Shown here: one piece after another, positions 19,275 to 28,014 of the stretch
How the letters are laid out: the number at the start of each line of letters is the position of its first letter
How positions within the stretch are numbered: the stretch's first letter is position 1
Origin: Shewanella donghaensis
Lineage (GTDB): Bacteria; Pseudomonadota; Gammaproteobacteria; Enterobacterales; Shewanellaceae
DNA length: 64,000 nt
Direction: 5' to 3'
Assembly (NCBI RefSeq): GCF_007567505.1
Contig: NZ_CP041783.1
Location: 2,852,001-2,916,000, forward strand
Program-made: the position numbers and the translations under genes
The notes under the pieces: generated by a model
What the model was told of the DNA's origin: nothing
Seen by the model: the letters and a program-made list of their open reading frames with translations, nothing else
Databases searched by the model: none

Positions 19275-19553
19275 CTGTAATGATACAAATTGAAACAATA
19301 CATTAGGAAACACTGAAAAACATCTAAGTAACTAAAATATATAATAAAAATAATTATTGAATTTTAACAAATGAGCTACTAAAAATTACATCCTATTCAC
19401 ACGACCTGTTAATCAGTTATGTTAGACACTTAAACTATCAAAGAATGCACAAAAGGCATTAATGGTTGTTAGTAAGGTAATCTTTACCTGTACGTTATAT
19501 TCATCTGAAAAAACAAAAAATAATAATAAAGCTCAGGAGTTTATACTACTTCA
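19275..19553. promoter_or_regulatory. Promoter interval of the ToxR/CadC-like regulator
   Basis: AT-rich interval that must carry the regulator promoter. The ribosome site CAGGAG (19534-19539) is 14 bases from the ATG at 19554, longer than usual, and no better in-frame start exists; this may mean weak translation. Confidence 0.4.
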
Positions 19554-21659
19554 ATGATTTCACTTCCTTATCAACATTACTTAATCGGTCAATGCACGAT
19601 TAACTGTTACGACATGACGATCACTGTCGAAGACAAGAGTGTCACCCTTCCGGCAAAAGTATTCGAGTTTTTAAAATTACTCATTCTTCATCCCGCTAAA
19701 ACGGTCACCAAAGAACAAGCCATTGAAGAAGTATGGAAGGGAAACGTAGAAGTAGGCAAGCGTGGAACAGGTAACGCCATTTGGCAATTGCGAAAGTCTT
19801 TTACAGAGTTAGGATTACTGCCTGAACAGTATTTCAAAACCATCACTAAAGTGGGTTATCAACTACTCATTGAACCCATCCCCATTAATCAACCCGCAAG
19901 CTCTGTGACACCAATAAGTCATAATGAGCAAGCAACTCCAATTTTTAAAAAACCACTTTTTCTCGCCATATCACTCAGTATTATCACAGTGGTTGCTGCT
20001 TACTTACACCAGGTTAACTCTAGCGTTAATAATGACGGGCAGCTTGCTAAAAAACTCACTCTAGCACCTGAACGTATTACTAATTTCGAAGGGGTAGAAG
20101 AGCGTGCTGCGATTTCCGCAGATGGCCGCTTAATGGCTTTTCAATGGCGTAAAGACAGTGAAAAAGGCCATCTATACATCAAAGATTTACACGACAGTTC
20201 GGCGCCGCTTAGGCAAGTTTCAATGAGTAAAGATACTGAAGGCGTTCCATCCTGGTCACCTGACGGTCAATCGCTGGCTTATTTAAGAATTACCGCTGCT
20301 GGCGAATGCTTTGTTCATGTGCGCGATCTTATTAGTAATCAAGACAAACAGCTCGATAGTGGCTGTATCAGTACTGGTTACTTGCACAGCCTTGAGTGGT
20401 CTCCTGATGGTGACTCATTAGCCTATGTGAAAAAAGTTGATGATAGCTCAGCTGTTCATCTTTATGGATTAAAAGCCCAAAGTATTGAAGCCATTACTCG
20501 GCCTAAAACTGGCGAACATGACTTAATGATGACTTGGTCAGCCAATTCACAACAGCTTGCTGTGATGCGAAGTCAGGAAAATATGATTGCTGAAATCATC
20601 CTGGTATCCGTTGAGGATCAAACCCAACAAACACTGATTAGCGGAGAAACATTAGTCATTGGATTAGATTGGGACCACAACACAAATCAGTTGTATTTTA
20701 CGGCATTAAGAGAAGCTAACTTTATTATTCAGCAATATGACTTTAGCCAAAAAACCTTAACTGACTTTCATCAAGACGAGACCATTAGCAGTATCACCAT
20801 TAACGAAGCAACAAATAGTCTGTATTACTCAAGACATATCTCTCAAGAACACATCACCCATCGTTCACTGACTGATGGCAGAGTGCTAAAACAGCTGACT
20901 TCATCCTCTCGAGATTTATACGGCCAGTACTCGCCAACCACTGACAGCTTAATTTTTCTGTCAAATAGATCCGGTAGTTGGGAGTTATGGTTCAAACAGC
21001 AAAATGACAATATTATGCTAACCGATAACATCGGTATGGTAAGTATTCCAGCGGTATCGCCAGTCAGTTCACATTATGTCGCGCCAATTCGCACTACAGG
21101 CAAAGATTACAATGAACTCTATGTTGGTAATACTGCTGATTTAAGCTTATCTAAAATAGATAAAGTGAAGGGAAATATCCGCTACGCATCATTCAGCCTT
21201 GATGGTAGTAAAGTCATTTACTCTTCGCTTATTGATGGGCTGTGGGGGCTGTATAGCTATAATTTTGAAACAGAAAACATTGAATTATTGTTAAGCGATA
21301 ATGTGAAGTATGCCATCACAGATGAACAACAAGGCATTTATTACACCCTCGATAACACGGCGGGTATTTATTATCTCGCTTCAGGCACAACCCAGCCAGT
21401 CCAAATAAATAACAGCTTACGAGCAAAAGATTGGGGCAGCTTTTTCTATCAAAATGAGCAACTTTATTTTCTTGAACGTTCTGATGAAAATGACTTAATA
21501 AAAAGCCGAGATAAACAAGGAAACCTACAAACCGCTTTTGCATTACCATCCATGAGCGTGCGACATGAGCGTAGCTTAGCTGCAGGTAAAAATGACAGCC
21601 TCATTGCTAGTATGCAAGGTATTAATGATGCTGATATATACCGTATACCTCTGCCATAA
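19554..21659 (+). CDS. ToxR/CadC-like membrane regulator with periplasmic TolB-like propeller
   Basis: 701 residues. An N-terminal winged-helix domain of the OmpR/CadC type (about 10-110) contains LPAKVFEFLKLLILHP, TVTKEQAIEEVWKG and FKTITKVGYQLL. One membrane helix follows at about 132-150 (PLFLAISLSIITVVAAYL). The remaining 550 residues form a TolB/PD40 beta-propeller (repeats such as ISADGRLMAFQW, SWSPDGQSLAYL, EWSPDGDSLAYV), expected in the periplasm. Such proteins bind DNA while attached to the membrane and sense the periplasm. It sits after the pseudoprotease and is co-directional with it, though a terminator intervenes. Regulation of the protease pair is plausible but unproved. Confidence 0.9.
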   Translation: MISLPYQHYLIGQCTINCYDMTITVEDKSVTLPAKVFEFLKLLILHPAKTVTKEQAIEEVWKGNVEVGKRGTGNAIWQLRKSFTELGLLPEQYFKTITKVGYQLLIEPIPINQPASSVTPISHNEQATPIFKKPLFLAISLSIITVVAAYLHQVNSSVNNDGQLAKKLTLAPERITNFEGVEERAAISADGRLMAFQWRKDSEKGHLYIKDLHDSSAPLRQVSMSKDTEGVPSWSPDGQSLAYLRITAAGECFVHVRDLISNQDKQLDSGCISTGYLHSLEWSPDGDSLAYVKKVDDSSAVHLYGLKAQSIEAITRPKTGEHDLMMTWSANSQQLAVMRSQENMIAEIILVSVEDQTQQTLISGETLVIGLDWDHNTNQLYFTALREANFIIQQYDFSQKTLTDFHQDETISSITINEATNSLYYSRHISQEHITHRSLTDGRVLKQLTSSSRDLYGQYSPTTDSLIFLSNRSGSWELWFKQQNDNIMLTDNIGMVSIPAVSPVSSHYVAPIRTTGKDYNELYVGNTADLSLSKIDKVKGNIRYASFSLDGSKVIYSSLIDGLWGLYSYNFETENIELLLSDNVKYAITDEQQGIYYTLDNTAGIYYLASGTTQPVQINNSLRAKDWGSFFYQNEQLYFLERSDENDLIKSRDKQGNLQTAFALPSMSVRHERSLAAGKNDSLIASMQGINDADIYRIPLP

Positions 21660-21769
21660 AGCTAGAAATAGCTAAGCCCAATGACATGTAGCAAGCAAGT
21701 TTATGGCATTTTAAAGCCATAATTATTGGTGATAGCATCTCTTTTTAACCACAAATCCTTACTGCATTT

Positions 21770-22720
21770 TTATTTGTATAAGCTTTTATAATTCGGCACA
21801 TGTTCAACCCAAAATGGCGGGGTGCCAATATACTGCTGTACTGCTTTAATGAACTCACTCACTAACAATGTTTGTTTACGATGTGGATATACAGCATATA
21901 TACCGGTGTCCATGGTAGACAAAGCGTAGTTGGTTAATAAGGGCACTAGCTTAAGTTCAGTAATCGACTTATTCAGATTAAACAGATCAATCTTGGTATA
22001 ACCTAAACCGTCCTTCACCGCTTCAATAATCGTTCTCATATCACTGACTCTATAATTACCGCGCATTTTATAATTTTTAAATTGTTCGCCATGTGGTTGC
22101 TGCGATAAACGCATTTGATCCAATACAACATTACCATTGCTATAAATCACCGCCGGAAGCTGAATTAATTCTTCAGGAGACTGCGGGTAACCATGCTCTT
22201 TAACGAAATCTTCTGAGGCTAGAATGGCAAAATGCGTATTAGCAATTTTCTTAGCGATCAAGTTAGATTCCGTTAATTTTCCAATCCTAAATGCCACATC
22301 AAACTGATCAGAAATAATATCAGCACGCTTATCGTCCAGCGACATCGTCACTTTAACATTGGGGTATCGATTCATAAATTGCGTGATGACAGGTTGCAGA
22401 TATTCTTGACCAAAGAAAATAGACGAGGTAATTCTAATTATGCCCTTAGGCTCAGATTGATATGAATCTGCTATATTTTGGATTTGAGTTAAGGTGTCTA
22501 ATAAAACTTGAGTTTGCTCAAGGATCTCTTCACCCGCTGAGGTTAATGAAAAAGACCGAGTCGAACGGTTAAGTAATTGAACCCCTAATTCGGCTTCCAG
22601 TTTTTTGATTTGCTTGGACAGTAGCGAGTTATCCATATCATGCAAAGCAGCCGCTTTTGTAAAAGACCCCTGCTGCACCACATCAAGAAAAAGACTTAAC
22701 TGTTTAGTAATAGACTGCAT
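21770..22720 (-). CDS. LysR-family transcriptional regulator
   Basis: 316 residues. Winged helix-turn-helix at 1-62 (FLDVVQQGSFTKAAALHDMDNSLLSKQIKKLE), followed by a periplasmic-binding-protein-like effector domain from about 90 to 295. AAGGAAATCATCA precedes the ATG. The shape resembles the CrgA/DsdC-like LysR group. Its upstream side carries a degenerate tandem array (22753-22876) and then an AhpD-like gene facing the other way 567 bases off, so its target could be there; no LysR box was identified. Confidence 0.92.
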   Translation of the reverse strand: MQSITKQLSLFLDVVQQGSFTKAAALHDMDNSLLSKQIKKLEAELGVQLLNRSTRSFSLTSAGEEILEQTQVLLDTLTQIQNIADSYQSEPKGIIRITSSIFFGQEYLQPVITQFMNRYPNVKVTMSLDDKRADIISDQFDVAFRIGKLTESNLIAKKIANTHFAILASEDFVKEHGYPQSPEELIQLPAVIYSNGNVVLDQMRLSQQPHGEQFKNYKMRGNYRVSDMRTIIEAVKDGLGYTKIDLFNLNKSITELKLVPLLTNYALSTMDTGIYAVYPHRKQTLLVSEFIKAVQQYIGTPPFWVEHVPNYKSLYK

Positions 22721-22752
22721 TGATGATTTCCTTGAAACACGAACGGATTTTT

Positions 22753-22876
22753 AAAGTGCTTACGCGACAGTGCTCACTGCTACAGTTTTACGCTAAAGTA
22801 TTACGCGACGGTATTACTCAGCAGTTCTTACGAAACAGTGCTTAAGAAACAGGGCTTTTCGCAAAGTCACTTAAAG
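22753..22876. repeat. Degenerate tandem array, about nine units of 12-15 bp
   Basis: Consecutive units vary around ACAGTGCTTACGCG: 22753 AAAGTGCTTACGCG, 22767 ACAGTGCTCACTGCT, 22782 ACAGTTTTACGCT, 22795 AAAGTATTACGCG, 22808 ACGGTATTACTCAGC, 22823 AGTTCTTACGAA, 22835 ACAGTGCTTAAGAA, 22849 ACAGGGCTTTTCGC, 22863 AAAGTCACTTAAAG. It lies 32 bases before the LysR start, so in its leader or promoter. One of several arrays with similar period in the window. Confidence 0.7.
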
Positions 22877-23139
22877 ATTTTAGACTTATCAATCATAGCC
22901 TGCATACAAAAGTGAATCCAAACAAAGTCACCTCAACGCTTTCCCTTAGCCTTAAATTCAATCACCTTAATTTCATCCTACTTGGCGATAGATTCGTACA
23001 TATGAGTCGATTTTTCGCTTACCGTTATCAATATTTAGTGCCTACACCGATTAATCATGGCTTTTACCACGGTGGCCATAAAAATATTATTTTAGTTTAT
23101 ATAATATTTTCAACTAATTAACAAAACTTAAGCCTTTAA
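22877..23139. other. Gene-free interval upstream of the TetR-type operators
   Basis: AT-rich and without a credible gene. A 69-codon frame at 22912-23121 lacks a ribosome site and a recognisable product and was not accepted. Confidence 0.4.
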
Positions 23140-23155
23140 TTGAACATCCGTTCAA
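23140..23155. promoter_or_regulatory. TetR-type operator 1 (AhpD-like gene promoter)
   Basis: TTGAACATCCGTTCAA, an inverted repeat of TTGAAC/GTTCAA with a 4-base centre. It matches the two sites ahead of the tetR gene at 26617-27213 in half-site and spacing. Confidence 0.7.
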
Positions 23156-23163
23156 AATACAGC

Positions 23164-23179
23164 TTGAACGATCGTTCAA
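23164..23179. promoter_or_regulatory. TetR-type operator 2 (AhpD-like gene promoter)
   Basis: TTGAACGATCGTTCAA, a perfect 16 bp palindrome, centred 24 bp from operator 1 and about 110 bp before the AhpD-like start codon. Confidence 0.75.
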
Positions 23180-23287
23180 TTGGAGCTATATTTATCTCAC
23201 ACAATGAAGTTACCCACTATGATTTACTAGCGCTAACTGACTTGAAATAAATTATTTATATAGAGCATTCAAATTCGGAGAGCCATC

Positions 23288-23836
23288 ATGAGCAAATTTA
23301 CTATTCACACTATTGAGTCAGCACCAGAAGCAAGCCAAGCAATGTTAGGGCAATCTTTAAAAAGCTTTGGCATGGTGCCAAATCTACATGGCGTACTTGC
23401 TGAATCACCGAATACCTTTGAGGCATATCAAACTCTACATAGCCTATTCGAAAACTCATCTTTTAATGCAGAAGAGTTAACTGTGGTGTGGCAAACAATT
23501 AATGTCGAACATGGTTGTACTTACTGTGTTCCAGCCCATACTGGTATCGCCCATATGATGAAAGTAGATGGCGAATTAACTGAAGCACTGAGAAATCGCA
23601 CCGCAATGCCTACTGCTAAATTACAAGCCCTGCATGACACCACCTTATTGATGGTGCGTAATCGCGGCATGTTATCCGATGCAGAAATGGAAGCCTTCTT
23701 TGCTGCAGGTTATGGTCAGCAACAGTTACTTGAAATCATTTTAGGGCTGTCACAAAAAGTGATCAGCAACTACGTTAATCACGTTGCTAAAACGCCTGTA
23801 GATAAACCATTCGAACAATTTGCTTGGAAAAAGTAG
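23288..23836 (+). CDS. AhpD-like / carboxymuconolactone decarboxylase family protein
   Basis: 182 residues. CGGAGAGCCATC precedes the ATG. The family core is the CxxC-containing helix HGCTYCVPAHTG (residues about 76-87), the redox-active CxxC plus His arrangement of AhpD-type alkylhydroperoxidases. Proteins of this kind reduce peroxides or act on electrophiles. The DsbA/FrnE-like gene follows after 138 bases with a stem-loop between, and TetR operators lie upstream. Together this suggests an electrophile or oxidative-stress unit repressed by the TetR at 26617. The exact substrate is unknown. Confidence 0.88.
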   Translation: MSKFTIHTIESAPEASQAMLGQSLKSFGMVPNLHGVLAESPNTFEAYQTLHSLFENSSFNAEELTVVWQTINVEHGCTYCVPAHTGIAHMMKVDGELTEALRNRTAMPTAKLQALHDTTLLMVRNRGMLSDAEMEAFFAAGYGQQQLLEIILGLSQKVISNYVNHVAKTPVDKPFEQFAWKK

Positions 23837-23881
23837 TCTCTAAACAAGCGTCCGCTAGTAAATAAGACGTTTACGGTTAAC

Positions 23882-23909
23882 ATTAAAGCTGATGATTATC
23901 AGCTTTAAT
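23882..23909 (+). terminator. Stem-loop between AhpD-like and FrnE-like genes
   Basis: ATTAAAGCTGAT, loop GATT, ATCAGCTTTAAT: a perfect 12 bp stem. The following GATTTTAAAA is only a weak T-run, so this may be an attenuating rather than a complete terminator. Confidence 0.6.
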
Positions 23910-23974
23910 GATTTTAAAACCTGTAACTAAGTGCAAGTAAAAGTACAAAATCACATAACAAGCCAAGGTGTAAT

Positions 23975-24631
23975 ATGTCAGATAAAATTAAGCTCGATAT
24001 CGTTTCAGATGTAGTTTGTCCATGGTGTGTGGTCGGTTACAAAAGTTTGCAGCAAGCCATTAACGAACTGGGCATAGAAGACAAAGTTGAACTTGAATGG
24101 CAACCGTTTGAGTTAAATCCAGACATGCCAGCAGAAGGTGAAGAATTACGTGCACATGTGGCGCGTAAATATGGTTCGAGCAAAGAAGATAGCGATAAAG
24201 CCAGAGAAAATATTGCTCAGCGCGGCGCCGAATTCGATTTTGAATTTAACTTTGGCGACAACATGCATATCGTCAATACTTTCGATGCTCATATATTACT
24301 GGACTACGCTAAACAGTTTAACAAGCAAACTGAACTTAAATTACGATTATTTTCAGCCTACTTTAGTGAACATAAAGATGTCTCTGACAGAAACGTATTA
24401 GCCAATGAACTCAAAGCTGTAGGACTAAATGTTGATGAAGCGATGACATTATTGGACAATCCAGAGGCGAGATCTCACATCAATGCAGAAAAAAGCCAAT
24501 GGACAGCTGCCGGTATTTCTTCAGTACCCACTGTCGTCTTTAATCGTACCAGTGCCTTAAATGGCGCTCACCCAGTTGAGTCATATAAACAAGTACTCAC
24601 TGAGATTTTGGCCGAGCAAAAAAGCGCTTAA
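23975..24631 (+). CDS. DsbA-family oxidoreductase, FrnE-like
   Basis: 218 residues with no signal peptide, hence cytoplasmic. The thioredoxin-fold active site is CPWC (residues 15-18 in DVVCPWCVVGYKSL). The rest matches the FrnE/2-hydroxychromene-isomerase-like group of the DSBA domain, with GISSVPTVVFNR near residues 178-190 giving the cis-Pro loop (SVPT). AAGGTGTAAT precedes the ATG. Members are induced by stress and act as thiol oxidoreductases. Its place behind the AhpD-like gene and the TetR operators suggests shared control. Confidence 0.92.
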   Translation: MSDKIKLDIVSDVVCPWCVVGYKSLQQAINELGIEDKVELEWQPFELNPDMPAEGEELRAHVARKYGSSKEDSDKARENIAQRGAEFDFEFNFGDNMHIVNTFDAHILLDYAKQFNKQTELKLRLFSAYFSEHKDVSDRNVLANELKAVGLNVDEAMTLLDNPEARSHINAEKSQWTAAGISSVPTVVFNRTSALNGAHPVESYKQVLTEILAEQKSA

Positions 24632-24839
24632 ATAGCCCTAAAATACCGCTGGATAAGGCTCATTACCAGGAGCACTAGCTCAGCGGTTTGTTCTGATACG
24701 TCCCCAATAGCAATCGTAAAACCAACCAATTTCAAATACCCCCAATGATAGCTCCCCCATGAAAATCCCCCCCTTTAAAATTGGATTTATTATTTTGAAC
24801 TATAATTAATTGACTGATGTATGTATGACGGAATGATCA

Positions 24840-25814
24840 ATGAATAAAAAAACAATATTTGATCCAAAAACTTTCTTACTTGATAAACCTAATGACCTTA
24901 TTTCATTAGATAAATGGCAAAAAACGGTAAACTTGTTGGCTAAAGTCTTTCACGCTCCAGCAGGGTTTTTAGTCCAGTTCACTCCTGACGGCTTTCAAGT
25001 CACCATATCAAGCCAACAATCCTCTAATCCCTATCCAGCAGGTATAGTCATCGAACCTGAAGCCAATATATTCTGCCGAAAAATTGTTGAAACAGGCACG
25101 GCTCTTTATGTCCCTAATGCGCCGATTGACCCTTGCTGGGATACGAACCCCGAAGTGCACAACGATGGCTTTACATCCTATTTAGGCGTACCGGTATTTT
25201 GGCCGGATGGCACCCCTTTCGGGACTTTTTGTGTGATGGATTACAAGCAAACAGAATATGACAGTAGCTACCTTGAGTTAATTGAACAGCTGAAAGATAT
25301 TTTAGAATCAGATCTCGCGTTAATAGACCTTTATGGGCAGATGCAGCAGATGGCAATCACAGATCCTCTCTCTGGCATCAACAATCGCAGAGGATTTGAG
25401 GCTCTGGGTAAACAAAGAATCACCCTTGCCCAGCGCAATAAAGCTAAGTTAGGTTTGTGCTATTTAGATGTCGATAATTTTAAGCACATAAATGACAATT
25501 ATGGTCATAAAATGGGCGACGACCTCATCAAACACATTGGCTTAATTTTAATGGCAACAGTGCGTCAAAGCGATGTAATCGGACGTCTAGGTGGTGATGA
25601 GTTTGTCGCATTAGTTTTACTAGAAAGTCAGGATGATTTAGCGATTATAAAACAACGTTTACAGTTGGGGTTTGCCTCGGCCATGAATGCGACTAGCCTA
25701 CCAGATTATTCAGTATCAATTGGCGCAATAGAAGTGGAACTCGATGCAAGTTTGACAACGCTATTAGATGAAGCAGATAAAGAAATGCTTAAAAACAAAA
25801 AGCGACTCGCTTAA
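24840..25814 (+). CDS. Diguanylate cyclase with GAF sensor domain
   Basis: 324 residues, no membrane segment. A GAF domain covers about 25-150 (FLVQFTPDGFQVTISS ... YLGVPVFWPDGTPFGTFCVMD). A GGDEF domain covers about 163-324, with the intact active-site motif GGDEF in RLGGDEFVALV. RQSD five residues before that motif matches the allosteric RxxD inhibitory site. It should make cyclic di-GMP from two GTP and be feedback-inhibited. No EAL domain is present. It is a single-gene unit; the GAF ligand is unknown. Confidence 0.95.
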   Translation: MNKKTIFDPKTFLLDKPNDLISLDKWQKTVNLLAKVFHAPAGFLVQFTPDGFQVTISSQQSSNPYPAGIVIEPEANIFCRKIVETGTALYVPNAPIDPCWDTNPEVHNDGFTSYLGVPVFWPDGTPFGTFCVMDYKQTEYDSSYLELIEQLKDILESDLALIDLYGQMQQMAITDPLSGINNRRGFEALGKQRITLAQRNKAKLGLCYLDVDNFKHINDNYGHKMGDDLIKHIGLILMATVRQSDVIGRLGGDEFVALVLLESQDDLAIIKQRLQLGFASAMNATSLPDYSVSIGAIEVELDASLTTLLDEADKEMLKNKKRLA

Positions 25815-25880
25815 TACGAATCGCTTTATTATTTAACAAGAGTAAAGCAGTAAGTGCCTACTTACATGGAAGCCTTTATA

Positions 25881-26561
25881 TCAAAAGTCACTCAATTGGA
25901 GCGCTTTATCAAGCAGCAGTAAATCAGCTGAAATGGTATCAGGTTGAATCTCCCAAGGATCAAATATAGCCTCGTCAGAACGTTTAATCCACGCTGAGTT
26001 AAGCCCTGCTGATATAGCACCTGTCACATCAAAGGGATTACTTGATATAAGCCAAGTATCACTGGCTAATGAACCTGAAACCAGCAAAAAATGCTGATAA
26101 ATATCTGGATTAGGTTTAAAGGTCTTAATCTCATCCGCACTGACAATCCCCTCAAACAAATCAATGATTCCCGCTGTTTGCAGTAATTGCTGCACCGCTG
26201 GCCCTGTTCCATTTGAAAACGCAAACAATCGATAACCTTTAGCTTTTAGATTCACTAGCCCTTGCTGTACATCTTCAAATGCTGGCAAGGTTTTATAGCT
26301 TTCGAGTAAGGTATGTTTTTGACCTTGAGTTAAGTCGATTTGATAATACAGGCAGCTATAATCTAGCGCTTGGCGGGTACACTCACTAAAAGGAACATAG
26401 TTTTTCATCAGCCCGCGACGAAACGAATACTCTAATTGTTTCTCACGCCATGTGGTTGAAAATGCGTAGGCTTTGTCACCTATCATGGTTTGCAGTTGCG
26501 CTAATACACCATGGGTGTTAATTAGAGTCCCGTAAACATCAAATGCGAGTGTTGTAGCCAT
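25881..26561 (-). CDS. Haloacid dehalogenase type II (HAD superfamily)
   Basis: 226 residues from the ATG at 26561 (GGGGAACTAGC upstream); a seven-residue N-terminal extension to 26582 is unlikely. HAD motif I is FDVYGTL (nucleophile Asp), motif II FSNG, motif III the Lys near FKPNPDIYQ, and motif IV SSNPFDVTGAISAG. The motif IV wording (SSNPFD instead of GDSxxD) is typical of L-2-haloacid dehalogenases, which hydrolyse 2-haloalkanoic acids. Real substrates in such bacteria are often unknown. It lies 55 bases after the tetR gene on the same strand and could be co-transcribed with it. Confidence 0.9.
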   Translation of the reverse strand: MATTLAFDVYGTLINTHGVLAQLQTMIGDKAYAFSTTWREKQLEYSFRRGLMKNYVPFSECTRQALDYSCLYYQIDLTQGQKHTLLESYKTLPAFEDVQQGLVNLKAKGYRLFAFSNGTGPAVQQLLQTAGIIDLFEGIVSADEIKTFKPNPDIYQHFLLVSGSLASDTWLISSNPFDVTGAISAGLNSAWIKRSDEAIFDPWEIQPDTISADLLLLDKALQLSDF

Positions 26562-26616
26562 GCTAGTTCCCCAAATGAACAAAAATAGACTTCGCTTTTA
26601 ATTTAAGATCGACTTG

Positions 26617-27213
26617 TTAGCTACATGCATTTAGCTGTGAGCTAACAAAAACAGCGTCGATAAGCTCTTGAATCGTTTTATCGTCTTGATTGGCATGCGC
26701 ATAGGTCCGTATTCCAATAATCTGCACCTGAATAAAACGCGCTAATGCTTGGGGATCTTGCTTGTCATCGAGTTCACCTAATGTTTGCGCTTCAGATAAT
26801 AATGCGGCAAATTCTGACTCAACCATCGCTAATGCATTTTTGGTTTCAGCTAATAAATCGGCATTGTCTTCAGTTAATTCAGCAACTGTTTTCACCAACA
26901 TACACATACCGCTCGGGGCGGCCGACTTATTGCAAATGACAGAGCGTTCAATGAACAGTTTTAATGCTTTCAGCGGTGATCCCGCATCAACACGGCACTG
27001 CGCTAACATCTCAACCCCCATTTGAGCATAGTACTGTAAAGCCTCTTTAAACAGTCCTTCTTTGCTGCCAAAGCTGGCATAAATACTACCAGGACGTAGA
27101 TCGATCACTTCTTGCAGGTTGCGCATTGAAGTGGCGTGAAAACCTTTTTCCCAATATAGGTTGGCCGCTTTTTGAATCGTTTCTTCACGATTAAACTTAG
27201 CTGATTTACTCAT
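26617..27213 (-). CDS. TetR/AcrR-family repressor
   Basis: 198 residues. The N-terminal helix-turn-helix reads REETIQKAANLYWEKGF ... GSIYASFGSKEGLFKEAL (about 7-55), followed by the usual helical ligand-binding domain. AAAGGTATTTT precedes the ATG. Two TGAAC/GTTCA-type palindromes lie 34-72 bases upstream of its start, and two more of the same sequence sit before the AhpD-like gene at 23288, so autorepression and control of that gene are likely. The ligand is unknown; the targets suggest a thiol-reactive compound. Confidence 0.93.
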   Translation of the reverse strand: MSKSAKFNREETIQKAANLYWEKGFHATSMRNLQEVIDLRPGSIYASFGSKEGLFKEALQYYAQMGVEMLAQCRVDAGSPLKALKLFIERSVICNKSAAPSGMCMLVKTVAELTEDNADLLAETKNALAMVESEFAALLSEAQTLGELDDKQDPQALARFIQVQIIGIRTYAHANQDDKTIQELIDAVFVSSQLNACS

Positions 27214-27246
27214 AAAATACCTTTATCACGGACTCTGAACACTAAA

Positions 27247-27262
27247 TTGAACGATTGCTCAA
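27247..27262. promoter_or_regulatory. TetR-type operator 3 (tetR promoter)
   Basis: TTGAACGATTGCTCAA, one mismatch from a palindrome. Centred 23 bp from operator 4, nearly the spacing of the pair ahead of the AhpD-like gene. Confidence 0.7.
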
Positions 27263-27269
27263 TTTTACA

Positions 27270-27285
27270 ATGAACGATTGTTCAA
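27270..27285. promoter_or_regulatory. TetR-type operator 4 (tetR promoter)
   Basis: ATGAACGATTGTTCAA, the same half-sites as the other three. It is also about 100 bp upstream of the divergent His-rich gene at 27383, which might therefore be in the same regulon. Confidence 0.7.
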
Positions 27286-27382
27286 GTCTAGTGAGCGTTA
27301 ACCATGACTTACTTTGACCTGTAACAGCTGCACTAGCAGTTTTAGGGTTTATCTGATTTAATCACTTAAATAACGCAACCTG

Positions 27383-27853
27383 ATGCCAAGGCTTAAACAA
27401 CTGAACTTCAATAACCATAAAGCCAAACTTCAATTTCAATCTAGGCCATTATCTCCAATGACATTGTCGATAGTGTTAGTGGTATTGCTGTGTCAGTTAT
27501 TTAGTATTAATGCGGCATTCTCGGTGCAATACCCACACGGAGAGCACCCATCAGGTATTGTGCTTGCTCACCATCACGCAGATTTATCACAGCATACTCA
27601 TCCTTATCAACAGAATGAAACTCTCGTTGAAATCGCTTTCAGCGCCACAGAATCACAGGCAGAAATATTGGCGGCGAATAACCCTGCTCAATCTGCTGAC
27701 CATGAACATGCTAATCAGTCACTCTCAGCGGCTCACCCACCATTTGAATCCCTATTTGTCGCCGAATTTACCCATACTAATACACTTTCTGATGATGAAA
27801 TACATTATCAAACACACCAATATGCACCGCCTATTCCTCCACCACATCAATAA
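27383..27853 (+). CDS. His-rich secreted or membrane-anchored protein of unknown function
   Basis: 156 residues as drawn. A hydrophobic segment (MTLSIVLVVLLCQLFSINAAFS) begins at residue 26, so the true start may be the ATG at 27458, giving 131 residues with an ordinary signal peptide; neither start has a good ribosome site. The mature part has many His residues (HGEHPSG, AHHHADLSQHTHPY, HEHANQS) and ends PPIPPPHQ. No family recognised. It is first in a row with HupE/UreJ and an anchored protein, so a periplasmic metal-binding role (Ni, Co or Zn) is a fair inference. Confidence 0.7.
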   Translation: MPRLKQLNFNNHKAKLQFQSRPLSPMTLSIVLVVLLCQLFSINAAFSVQYPHGEHPSGIVLAHHHADLSQHTHPYQQNETLVEIAFSATESQAEILAANNPAQSADHEHANQSLSAAHPPFESLFVAEFTHTNTLSDDEIHYQTHQYAPPIPPPHQ

Positions 27854-27978
27854 GCCAGCGACTTTATAATCATATTCGTAATAAGAGTGATTTAACTGAC
27901 TGCGCAATCATCAAAGCCTAACTGAATTATGTCAGCCCAGCTTCAATGATTAAGCTCTGTCGTAAAGCGATATTTATA

Positions 27979-27994
27979 ACGCGCGTTTGCGCGT
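27979..27994 (+). promoter_or_regulatory. GC-rich hairpin just before the hupE ribosome site
   Basis: ACGCGC, loop GTTT, GCGCGT: a 6 bp stem of unusual GC content in AT-rich surroundings. It ends eight bases before the TTGGAG ribosome site of the next gene. Could influence translation or mark an intercistronic processing point. Confidence 0.4.
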
Positions 27995-28014
27995 GACTTA
28001 TTGGAGTAACAACA

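Noticed and set aside
22753..22876. CRISPR array
   Set aside because: Units are 12-15 bp, degenerate and contiguous; there are no spacers and no cas genes.
22912..23121. 69-codon frame upstream of the TetR operators
   Set aside because: No ribosome site, no recognised product, and composition like the surrounding intergenic DNA.
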